Below are positions 11,953 through 21,583 of a stretch of 64,000 nt of DNA, piece by piece (position 1 is the stretch's first letter; every line of letters begins with the position of its first letter). A model generated the notes under the pieces. The model was not told the DNA's origin and searched no databases. It was given only the letters and a program-made list of their open reading frames with translations. The stretch spans positions 53,178,456-53,242,455 of the forward strand of contig CM022302.1 in NCBI GenBank assembly GCA_011799875.1. Direction: 5' to 3'. The translations under genes and the position numbers were made by a program. This DNA comes from Thinopyrum elongatum. Taxonomy: Eukaryota; Streptophyta; Magnoliopsida; Poales; Poaceae.

Positions 11953-14037
11953 AAACGCCCCTGTTACACTGCGGTGATGTAACTCACCATTGACAATAGT
12001 CATTGACTTGGATCGCCGGATTATCTGTCTGGCCAAAGTCTCATCCTCGGGTAACTCGCCCCGGTTCATGTACGCCAGATATGGGACGGTCCATTCCGGA
12101 ATAACATGAAGTGCTGCCACCAATTGAGCCTCCGGATCAGGAACAGCCAGATCCTCCTCTGTGGGAAGTTTAACCGACGGATTATGCAGCACATCCAAAA
12201 AGACGTTGGGTTGAACCGGCTTACGCTGGGAACCCAAACGGCTTAAAGCATCCGCCGCTTCATTCTTCCGCCGGTCCACATGATCAACCTGATAGCCTTT
12301 GAAGTGACCTGCAACAATATCCACCTCTCGACGATATGCAGCCATGAGCGGATCCTTAGAATCCCAAGTGCCAGACACTTGCTGAGCCACCAGGTCCGAG
12401 TCACCGAAGCACTTAACCCGGCTCAAATTCATCTCCTTAGCCATCCGAAGACCGTGGAGTAAGGCCTCATATTCAGCTGCATTTTTAGTGCAAGGGAACA
12501 TTAAACGGAGAACATAACAAAACTTATCACCTCGTGGGGAAGTTAATACGACTCCAGCCCCCGAGCCCTCTAATTGCCTGGACCCATCAAAATGAATAGT
12601 CCAATAAGTATGATCCGGCTTCTCTTCTGGCGCCTGTAACTCTGTCCAATCATTGATGAAATCCACCAATGCTTGTGATTTGATTGCCGTCCGAGGCACA
12701 TAATTTAACCCGTGAGGTCCAAGCTCAATGGCCCACTTGGCAATCCGGCCAGTCGCTTCCCTGTTCTGGATTATTTCCCCCAAAGGAGCAGAGCTGACCA
12801 CAGTGATGGGATGACCCTGGAAATATTGCTTAAGCTTCCGGCTTGCCATAAAAACTCCATACACCAGCTTCTGCCAATGTGGGTACCTTTGCTTAGATTC
12901 AATAAGTACCTCACTGATGTAATAAACCGGCCGTTGAACCGGATACTCCTTTCCGGTCTCCTTGCGCTCCACCACAATAGCCACGCTAACTGCCCGGGCA
13001 TTGGCAGCCACATATAACAGCAAAGGCTCTTTATCAACAGGAGCAGCAAGGACAGGCGGCTCGGCTAGCTGCCGCTTTAAATCCTCAAACGCTTTATTGG
13101 CGGCGTCGCTCCAGACGAAATTATCCGTCTTCTTCAGCATCTGATATAAAGGGATAGCCTTCTCCCCGAGGCGACTGATAAACCGACTCAAGGCTGCAAT
13201 CCGGCCTGCCAAGCGTTGAACATCATTGATGCACTTCGGTTTAGCCAAAGAAGTTATGGCCTTGATTTTCTCTGGATTAGCTTCAATGCCCCTGTTAGAC
13301 ACCAGAAAACCCAAGAGCTTGCCTGCCGGTACACCAAAGACACATTTGGCCGGATTAAGCATCATCTTATAAACCCGGAGGTTATCAAAGGTCTCCTTCA
13401 AGTCATCTATCAATGTCTCCTTCTCTCTGGATTTCACCACAATATCATCCACATAAGCATGCACATTGCGGCCGATCTGATCATGAAGACAGTTCTGCAC
13501 ACAGCGCTGATAAGTCGCCTGGGCACTCTTTAGCCCAAAGGGCATAGACACATAGCAGAAGGCTCCAAAGGGAGTTATGAAAGCTGTCTTCTCCTGGTCC
13601 TTAACTGCCATTTTGATCTGATGGTAGCCAGAATAAGCATCTAGAAAACTCAAACGCTCACAACCCGCCGTAGCATTAATGATTTGATCAATACGAGGGA
13701 GGGCAAAAGGATCCGCTAGACAAGCCTTGTTCAAATCTGTGTAGTCCACACACATACGCCAAGTGCCGTTCTTCTTAAGTACTAGCACCGGATTAGCCAA
13801 CCACTCAGGATGAAATACCTCAACAATAAAGCCAGCTGCCAAGAGCCTGGCCACTTCCTCACCAATAGCCTTGCGTCTTTCTTCATTGAACCGGCGGAGA
13901 AACTGCTTGACCAGTTTAAACTTGGGATCAACGTTAAGAGTGTGCTCAACAAGTTCCCTTGGTACACCTGGCATGTCAGAAGGCTTCCACGCAAAGATGT
14001 CCCGGTTCTCACGGATGAACTCGATGAGCGCGCTTTC
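11953..14037 (-). pseudogene. Gypsy reverse transcriptase - RNase H - archaeal-type RNase H (element 1)
   Basis: About 690 codons in one frame between the TAG at 14038-14040 and the TAA at 11950-11952. Visible motifs are IREN-RDIFAW before RT, then ADPFALPRIDQI, FLDAYSGYHQI, and the YVDD active site in AYVDDIVVKS. The Gypsy RNase H with connection sequence comes next (YISEVL, YPHWQKL). A second RNase H follows, with IHFDGS, AAEYEAL, FGDSDLV and NEAADALSR supplying its acidic residues. This second domain is the hallmark of the Tat lineage. No frameshift is seen; only the flanking stop codons break the polyprotein. Confidence 0.9.
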
Positions 14038-14040
14038 CTA

Positions 14041-14649
14041 TTTCAGATCCAAGGTAGCGCTGATGCTGAACTGCTGGGATGAATCGCCAGGAACGAAATC
14101 AACCAGCTTAGTCTCATCAGCCGACTTAAACTTCAAGGCCAGATCATGCTCTGTAGTTGGCTTCTTCAAGGAAGTCATGTCTGTCGGATCAACATTGTCT
14201 TTGTAAAACTTCAACTCCTCTGTTGCACAAACCGACTCAGCATAAGCCGCATCACCTTCTTCACATTCCAAAGCGACCTTACGACTCCCATGTACCGTGA
14301 TGGTCCCCTTATGACCCGGCATCTTGAGCTGCAGATAGACATAACAGGGCCTCGCCATGAATTTAGCATAAGCCGGCCGCCCAAACAGGGCATGATACGG
14401 GCTCTTGATTTTCACCACTTCAAAGGTCAATGTTTCTGATCTTGAATCATGCTCATCACCAAAAGCAACCTCCAGAGCTATCTTACCGACCGGATACGCC
14501 GATTTACCAGGCACCACACCATGGAAGACCGTGCTGGATGGTTTAAGATTTTTATCTGTTAACCCCATGCGACGGAAGGTTTCATAATAAAGGATATTGA
14601 TAATACTCCCCCCATCCATGAGTACTTTAGTGAACTTGTAACCTCCCAC
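14041..14649 (-). pseudogene. Gypsy aspartic protease segment (element 1)
   Basis: Contains VLMDGGSIINILY, the retropepsin-like active-site loop with DGG in place of the more usual DSG/DTG, then a region ending in LGRPAYAKF, typical of plant Gypsy proteases. It lies in the same minus-strand frame as gag and RT and is bounded by in-frame TAG codons at 14650-14652 and 14038-14040. It would process the gag-pol precursor. Confidence 0.82.
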
Positions 14650-14652
14650 CTA

Positions 14653-15234
14653 AGGTGCCACCACCAACGCCAGATGACCCGGATTATCAACCCGAGGTGG
14701 ATGATCCTCTCGACTCCACACAATGGGCTGTTCAGACCAGCGTAAGTAACGGGGCACCGCCGGTTCAACGGAGTTCACTACCCTTTTATGAAGCTTCTGA
14801 TCGCGCTTGCACAGGCTGGTGGTGAAGACATGGTACTGTCCACTGTTTAACTGCTTCGGGTTGCTCTGGTAACCCGACTGCTGTTGCTGCTGTTGGTTCC
14901 CCTGATGATTATAACCACCTTGGTTGCCTTGATTGCCTTGATTGCCATGTCCGCTTTGATTACCATGGAATCCTGAACCGGAACCGCCTCCACCATAACC
15001 CGGCCCATGAGACTCGGGGCCTGAACCGCCAGCCGGTCCATTATTATTCCGGAAAAAATCTGAATCTTTGAACTCTCGCATAATATAACAATCCTTCCAG
15101 AGGTGCGTGGTCGGCTTGTCCCATGATCCGTGCTTTGGGCAGGGCTGGTTCAACAGGTAATTCAGGCGCTCCGGATTGGGACTTGGTTCTCTTCCACGCG
15201 AGGGCGGTTTATCCTTCTGACGCTGACCATTACC
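14653..15234 (-). pseudogene. Gag C-terminal segment with non-canonical zinc knuckle (element 1)
   Basis: Between two in-frame TAG codons (15235-15237 and 14650-14652) lies CPKHGSWDKPTTHLWKDC, a C-x2-H-x8-H-x4-C arrangement instead of the retroviral C-x2-C-x4-H-x4-C. A Gly/Asn/Gln-rich low-complexity stretch follows. The position, after the capsid-like gag domain and before protease, fits a nucleocapsid role in binding RNA. Confidence 0.7.
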
Positions 15235-15237
15235 CTA

Positions 15238-16872
15238 CGCGTTGGTATTAGCTACAAAATCTGAACTGCTATCCGCTTTACGCTTACCGCTGTTTCCATG
15301 CCCCGCCGAGTTATGCTGCTGCCCTTTGGTGCTGCCACCCTTCTTTCCCTTTCCTGTCTTGTCATCATCAGATTCAGGGTCCTTGGTACTATCAGAGTCG
15401 GCATATTTCACCAGAGCTGCCATAAGTGTCCCCATGTCATTGCAATGGCGTTTGAGCCGTCCCAGCTTCAACTTAAGAGGCGTAAACCGGCAATTGCCTT
15501 CCAACGTCAAAACGGCCGTATCAGCGTTGATGCAGTCCGATGAATGCAAAATCTCTGAAACCCGGCACACCCAATGGGTTGTTGATTCTCCTTCCTCCTG
15601 GACACAGGCAGCTAAATCCACAATTGACATGGGCTGTTTGCACGTGTCTTTGAAATTCTGAATAAACCGGGCTCTTAGCTCGGCCCATGACCCAATGGAG
15701 TTAGCTGGTAGGTTTTTCAACCAAGTGCGAGCTGTCCCTTCCAACATCATGGTGAAGTACTTAGCACATGCCGCATCATCTACGTCCAGCATCTCCATCG
15801 CCATCTCATAACTCTCCACCCACGACTCGGGGGATAAATCGGCAGTGTAATTCGGCACTTTACGTGGGCCCTTGAAGTCCTTGGGCAGCCGTACATTGCG
15901 TAATGCTGGGACGAGACACGGCACCCCCAAAGAACTGGAGGTAACCCCTGGTTCCACCGAAGTTGTTGGACGAACCGGAGTAAGCTGACGGGCCGCGTTC
16001 TGTGCTGCTAACTCAGCCTCTCGACGTGCCCTAGCATGGTCCACCACATCCTGAGCATCAACACCGCCACCCGCCAGGTTATGGCCTCGTGGCGGATTAC
16101 GGTTGCGAGCACAGCTAGACACAGCCGGTTCATCAGCATGCCTGCTGTAACTCTGGCTTGGGTGGGGGGTGGAATGAATCCTCTCGCGACTGTACGAATA
16201 AGCCTGTTGCTGAGTCAAAGCTGTCTGAAGGAGCTCCCTAGCCCTTTGCGTCTCCACCGCTACAGGGGACTCACCATCGACTGGAAGGGCTGCCAATCGT
16301 GAAGCGGCCGCGACTATGTTATCCAAGGGGTTGGAGTAATGACCCGGAGGCGTGGGCACATGCTGGGATGGGATATCCTGAAGAGGCGGATCCATTGCGC
16401 GTGGCTGAACCAGCGTCCCCGTTCCAGGCACTTCTACCCGGTTTACCACCGGCTGGTTGCTGGTTCCAGCCCCTAGCGTATTGAAGAGATTCCTGGCTTC
16501 GTAAACCGGAGGCAGGTGAGACTGGTACCTTCTCCTCATTACATCATTGGACGCGTTCTGATCCAACGTAAGCCGATAGGCCTGTGCATCTAACTCGGCC
16601 CGCTCTGCAGCCATCCTGGTGTTTTCAGCTGCCAAATCCACCTTGGCTTGGGCTATCTGATCCTTCACCTTCGCCACTTCTGCGTTGTGCCGCTCCTGAT
16701 CCGCCGGGCGGACTTCGGCCGCTAACAGTGTTGCCAAGGTGTCGAATAAATCGGACAGAGCCTGAGCCGGTGATCGTGCAGGGCCTCCTGCCCCAGCGGC
16801 CATCGCCGCTACTAAACCGCAGATCATCGCCGCAGCGGTCGAAGATTGTGGCGCCGACTGCGTACCGGACAT
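15238..16872 (-). pseudogene. Gypsy gag, capsid-like domain (element 1)
   Basis: The frame from the ATG at 16872 to the TAG at 15235-15237 encodes an Ala-rich N-terminus, a coiled-coil-like stretch and then the Retrotrans_gag region. The latter shows the MLEGTARTWLKNLP and SWAELRARFIQNF signatures near residues 370-410. A Lys/Ser-rich tail leads into the zinc-knuckle segment. It forms the particle in which reverse transcription takes place. The same frame is open upstream into the leader ORF at 16954-17377, interrupted only by a TAG at 16951-16953, so the true gag may begin earlier. Confidence 0.83.
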
Positions 16873-16953
16873 GAAGATCGCAACCCGGCTTGGCGGGTCG
16901 AGAGAGTCTGGAATACTGTCGCCATCGGAACAACCACCAAACCGGCCATCCTA

Positions 16954-17377
16954 CAGCTGGTACAATGACTCGGTCTCTCCAGTAGATGACTCGTCACCGG
17001 AATAAACAACGGTTTTGCCATCATATTCCGATCTATCTTCAGATTCCACTCCGTGGATGACTCCCACGAAGGCACGCTTCGTGACAGGCTTAATCCGGGC
17101 ATATCTCGCGCGCTGAGCCGTTTCGACGATGTCGGTGCAGATGTCCGGCTCAGGGCCCGGTTCGCCAATCTTGCCAATGAACACGTGAATGCCGCCGAAG
17201 GGGACCCGATACCCATACTCAATTGAACCGGCCTCGGGGCCCCAGCCAGCGTCGTCGATGTAGAGCTTGCCGCAACGACTTTTAGTCATCCGGCCCACGG
17301 CGTATCCCTTGAGTCCTTCGAAGCTGCCCTCTAAGAACTCGAAACCATCGTGCGGTAGCCCCACGGTCGGCGCCAAC
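16954..17377 (-). CDS. Leader ORF upstream of and in frame with gag (element 1)
   Basis: About 140 codons are open from the LTR boundary, through the primer binding site (which encodes LAPTVG), to a TAG at 16951-16953. They are in the same frame as gag and pol. The product is Gly/Asp-rich with FEFLEGSFEGL and WGPEAGSIEYGY segments; I recognise no domain. It may be the original N-terminus of gag, since removing one TAG would join the two, or a separate leader peptide. There is no clear first Met outside the LTR apart from internal ones. Confidence 0.5.
17356..17377 (-). other. Primer binding site of element 1
   Basis: On the minus strand TTGGCGCCGACCGTGGGG follows the LTR directly. The leading TGGCGCC resembles the Asp/Arg-tRNA-type primer sites of Tat-lineage elements. 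Confidence 0.7.
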
Positions 17378-17892
17378 TGTCGTGGTCTTGTCACGGCAGA
17401 TGTCCTAGAGAAAAGACTTAGTCGTGGAGCCATCGCGACGGGTTAGCTTAAAGGGGTTAAAGCGGACAAGGGACGCAAAGAGTTTATACTGGTTTGGCCC
17501 CTTGCGGTGAAGGTAAAGGCCTAATCCAGTTGTTGTGGAATTGCTAGGGTTTCGATGACCAGGGAGCGAATCCGCTATGCCTGGCTCTCGAGTTGTTGTC
17601 TGTCTCCAAACCGCCGCCGGGTCGTCCCCTTATATACATGGGTTGACGCCTGTCGGTTTACAGGATCCCGAGGCCTGCTCATGAACATGTCCGGCTCGGT
17701 CTCTACTCTCTTATAGCACAATTTTACATATCAATGTCGGTTTATGTCTACAGGCCTTAATCCGCCGTTGGGCCCCGGGCCTTCATAAAGCGCCTCCATC
17801 TTTGTCCAAGTGGGCTTCAAGTATAATAACTCATTATGGGGATAACCCGGCCTCTCCTGGCCGGTTTATACCCAGTAGTAATATCCCCAACA
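17378..17892 (-). repeat. Right (5') LTR of the nested Gypsy
   Basis: 515 bp; the promoter LTR for gag-pol. On the minus strand it has a TATATAAGGGG motif (about 17628-17638), a plausible TATA box. It is followed by CCTAT at 17893-17897. Confidence 0.95.
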
Positions 17893-17897
17893 CCTAT
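17893..17897. repeat. Target site duplication CCTAT (right)
   Basis: Partner of 4289-4293. Confidence 0.95.
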
Positions 17898-17912
17898 ACT
17901 TGTGGGTTATCA

Positions 17913-19229
17913 TAGATAGATAAATTGCAAAGTAAAATAAAAGAAGTAAAATTGTAGCAAGGTAATTAGGGTTTTAGCAATATGATAAAAGTAAGACCCG
18001 GGGGCCATAGTTTTCACTAGAGGCTTCTCTCTCATTAAGATAGCATACGGTGGGTAGACAAATTACTATTGGGCAATTGATAGAAAAGCACATAGTTATG
18101 ATGTTATTCATGGCAATGATCATGTATATAGGCTTCATGTCTATGACAAGTAGAGCGAAACAATTCTGCATCTACTACTATTACTCCACCCATCGACTGC
18201 TATCCAGCATGCATCTAGGGTATTAAGTTCATAACAAACAGAGTAACGCTTTAAGCAAGATGACATAATGTAGACAAAGTAAACTCAAGCAATATGAATA
18301 AACCCCCTCGTTTTATCCTTAATGGCAACAATACAAATACGTGCCTCGCTACCCCTTCTGTCACGAGGTGAGGACACCGCAAGATTGAACCCACTACAAA
18401 ACACCTCTCCCACTGAAGATAAATCAATCTAGTTGGCCAAACCAAATGGATAGATCAGAGAGAAATACCGCTATAACAATCATGCATAATAAAGTTCAGA
18501 AAAGACTCAATTACTTTCAATGAATAATCTGATCACAAACCCACAATTCATCGGATTCCAATAAACACACAGCGAAAGAAGATTACATCGGATAGAACTC
18601 TGAGTGGATCAAGGAGAACATTGTATTAAAGATCGGAGAGAAAGAAGAAACCATCTAGCTACTAGCTATGGACCTGTAGGTCTATGGTAAACTACTCACA
18701 CATCATCGGAAGGCAGCAAGGTTGATGAAGAGGCCCTCCGTGATCGATCCCCCCTCCGGCAGAACATCGGAATCAGGCTCCAGATGGGATTGCGGAAGAA
18801 CAGAGGCTTGCGGCGGCGGAAAAGTTATTTTGGGTGGCTCCCTATTGGTTTGGGAATATATGGGAATATATAGAAGTGGAATTAGGTCAAACAGAGTTGC
18901 ATGGGAGTCTCGAGCTCAGGGCGTGTGCCTACCCCCTGGGGCGTGCCCTGTGAGCTCGTGGCTCTCCCGTAAGTCTTCTGGCCTCCTCCCGAACCTTCTA
19001 GGGTCCCTTCTGGTCCAAAAAAAATCACCGTAAAGTTTCATCGTGTTTGGACTTCGTTTGGTACTGATTTTCTTAAAAGCCAAAAACAAGCAAAAACCAG
19101 GAACTGGCACTGGGCACTCAGTTAATAGGTTAGTTCCGAAAACTGATATAAAATTGAATAAAAAGTATCTAAGATTGATAATATAATAGCATGAAACAAT
19201 CAAAAATTATAGATACGTTGGAGATGTAT
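17913..19229 (-). mobile_element. Sabrina-like Gypsy LTR, reverse orientation
   Basis: The minus strand starts TGATACATCTCCAACGTATC at 19229, the well-known Triticeae Gypsy LTR start, and continues to ATCTATCTA at 17913 where it meets the end of the WHAM-like LTR. Its own CA end is missing or fused at that junction. It is non-coding. Confidence 0.7.
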
Positions 19230-20917
19230 CAAGTGCCGAGAAGGACTTTGTCCTATCACATGCTTTCGGTATTCTCTCGCTAATGCTATGGACGATGTGA
19301 CTCTCGTCCTTCGATCCAAAAGCTTGAATTCTGTTATAGTCAAGTGCAATATGTTTGCTTCCATAAGACCTGAACTTCATAAGTTTGGGATAGTTATGTG
19401 ATATTCATGGAATTGAAAATTCTTTTCAGACACAAACAAAGGCTAAAAGATATGAGATATCCAAAGCAATGTTTGTTTGCAAATTATTAGTAAAGTGTTT
19501 ACTATGCATTTGACTGTTGAGAGAGGGATCCAGAAGAATGCTTGTCATGTAAATGAAGGTGAATAAAACAAAAAACTTAAAGAGAAAGGAAATCTCCAAA
19601 GGGTGTTAGTGTGACTTACATGCCTAGGAAAGTCCGACGCTAAAGCCACTCTTAAAGTTGGGTGCTTCTTCTGAGAGTAGGAGAAATACAGAAAGTTAAA
19701 CTGTTAGAAGTATAAAGGCAAAAAGAAAGAATACTGGAATATCCAGCTCATGTATGAATGTCATACAAGTTATTGATGTATAGAAGGTTGGTCAAAGAAA
19801 TAGTTCTTGGGAATTATGATTTAACATGTTAATCACTGATTCTTGGGTATTGTGAGTTGATCACAGAGACACCCGCTCGATTGCATTCAGTTGTGACTCG
19901 ATGCAAAACTACCACGGCCTAAAAGACTTCCCAGTAATGAGGTTTAGATATGCGCTAGGAACATAGTAAAAGTTGCTATACTCAGTACATTACCTATGTA
20001 TTTATTTTCATAATTCATTTTAGAGTTATTATACACTCTATCCCATTGCATAAAGTATCTTGCAAGAAGGTTGTTCATAAGAGAACTTTTGATGTTCGAT
20101 GTTACGAATAACATAAGGGCCATACTTCCATTATGAATGAGATGTATGTTATGAATATTGATAATAATATATTACCTCAGTATTTATTTTCATAATTCAT
20201 CTTAGAGTTTTATTTACTCTAGCCCATTGCATAAAGTTTGTTGCAAGAAGGTTGTTCATGATAGAACAAATTGTTGTTCGGTGTTATGAATAACATAAGG
20301 GCCATGCTTTCATTATGAATGAGATGTATGTTATGAATATTTATAATAATATAATACATCCGTGACACTGACGCTAAATGTAAAAAGACTAAAAGAATAC
20401 CACATATGTGTGGCACTGCATTTGGTCACATTGGAGAAACCCGCATGGAGAAATTCCATAATGATGGATTTTTTAAGTCATTTGATTATGAATCATCTGA
20501 CACTTGCAACCTTTTTCCAAAAAGTGAAGTGGCTGAAATACCGTTCATAGGCCATAAGGAATGATCAAAGAACTTATTGGTGATCATGCATTATGATGTG
20601 TGTAGTCCAATAAAGGGTATTGCTAGCAGTGGATTTATCTATCTTCTGAAATGACTCAAGTAGATATATGGATATCTGCTTGATGAGACATAAGTCTGGA
20701 TCTTTTGAAATCATTCAAAAGGTTTTCAAAAATGAAGTAGAACTTATTGTAACAAGAAAATTATGTTTCTACAATTAGATTACGGAAAGGAATATTTGAG
20801 TTACAAGTTTAGCGAATGTCTGATGAGTTGTGAAAAGAGTTTTCATAACTTACACCTCCCAGAAAACCATAGCAAATGGAATGTCCATGATGATGTAATC
20901 AAACCATTTATGACATG
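19230..20917 (+). mobile_element. Decayed Copia gag region
   Basis: Conceptual reading in shifting frames gives Copia gag traces such as DDVTLVL and KRYEISKAMFVCKL (around 19290-19500), like BARE1/Angela gag. Many stops and frameshifts are present. The stretch 20020-20360 holds two copies of a ~200-bp AT-rich segment (shared ATTATGAATGAGATGTATGT and CCCATTGCATAAAGT). It ends where CACTA element 1 begins and resumes at 33462. Confidence 0.65.
20915..20917. repeat. CACTA target site duplication ATG (left)
   Basis: ATG before CACTAGTAG is repeated at 33459-33461 after the right terminus, the 3-bp duplication expected for CACTA elements. Confidence 0.85.
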
Positions 20918-21215
20918 CACTAGTAGAAAACAGGGCTTTGGTTCGGGCCAGCCCAGCCCATTAGTCCTGGTTCAGTCACGAACCGGGACCCATGGGGGGC
21001 ATATGTCCCGGTTCATGCGCCCAGGGGGCCGGCCGGGGCCTCATGGGCATTGGTCCCGGTTCGTCTGGACCCATTTGTCCCGGTTCCTGGCACGAACCGG
21101 GACCAATGGGCCTCGCTCCTGGCCCACATCCATTGGTCCCGGTTCATGGCTTGAACCGGGACAGAAGGGGGGCCTTTAGTCCCGGTTCCACGCATGAACC
21201 AGGACCAATGAGGTG
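20918..21215 (+). repeat. Left TIR and subterminal repeats of CACTA 1
   Basis: The terminal CACTAGTAG is followed by repeated TCCCGGTTC and GAACCGGGAC words in both orientations, the typical binding-site array for the CACTA-encoded DNA-binding protein. Confidence 0.85.
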
Positions 21216-21217
21216 GC

Positions 21218-21226
21218 TATATATAC
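21218..21226 (+). promoter_or_regulatory. TATA box for TNP2
   Basis: CTATATATA follows directly after the subterminal repeats. A splice donor (GTGAGCC near 21495) and an acceptor (ACGCAG before 21584) suggest a spliced leader. Confidence 0.55.
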
Positions 21227-21583
21227 CCCATCGCCGGCGAGCAGAGCACTCCACACTGCTCTGTTTTTTCTGGCCGGCGAGGGGAGAGCTTTGTGGTGCT
21301 CTAGCTCACCTCCTATGCACATGAGGTGTTTGATGAAAGGACCGAGCCACACTAGTTAAGCTTTCTCCTCTCAAAGCTCGACCTTCAAGCTCCATTTTCC
21401 TCAAGATTTGTCTAGGTTTAGCGGTCCGTCACGTCCCGTCCCCGTCTTCACCGCCATCGATCGCCCGCGCCGATCTCATCACCGGCATAACCGTGGTGAG
21501 CCTCTTGTTGTTATCTTCTTTCTAAAAGAAAAAAATTCTCGTCGCCAGTTTTTTACACACTTAAGTATATATAATGCACGCAG

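Larger units (their letters stand above)
4294..17892 (-). mobile_element. Complete Tat-lineage Gypsy retrotransposon with antisense accessory gene
   Basis: A 13.6-kb element with two 515-bp LTRs (TGTCGTGGTC...CCCCAACA), CCTAT target duplications, a primer binding site next to the right LTR and a purine tract next to the left one, so gag-pol reads on the minus strand. Order on that strand: leader ORF, gag, zinc-knuckle segment, protease, RT, RNase H, a second archaeal-type RNase H, integrase. The two RNase H domains place it in the Tat/RIRE2/Grande group. Between integrase and the left LTR is a plus-strand four-exon gene. I counted 11 differences between the LTRs (about 2.1%). At the usual grass rate of 1.3e-8 per site per year this is roughly 0.8 million years. 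Confidence 0.93.
2888..17912 (+). mobile_element. WHAM/Sabrina-like Gypsy 3' LTR, split by a nested Gypsy
   Basis: The LTR begins TGATACGTCTCCGTCG at 2888 and runs to 4293, resuming at 17898 and ending TTGTGGGTTATCA at 17912 (about 1.42 kb in total). Near its end is an AATAAA signal in the sense direction (around 4242). A complete Gypsy element lies at 4294-17892, flanked on both sides by CCTAT, so the host LTR is whole once that insertion and one CCTAT copy are set aside. No protein is encoded by the LTR itself. Confidence 0.75.

Noticed and set aside
12712..13533. Plus-strand ORFs opposite RT
   Set aside because: Shadow frames of the minus-strand pol, without motifs.
10810..17377. TAG codons as programmed recoding (readthrough)
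   Set aside because: Too many positions, with no shared downstream context; CHG deamination explains them more simply. Only the homologous site at 14038/62011 is kept as an open question.
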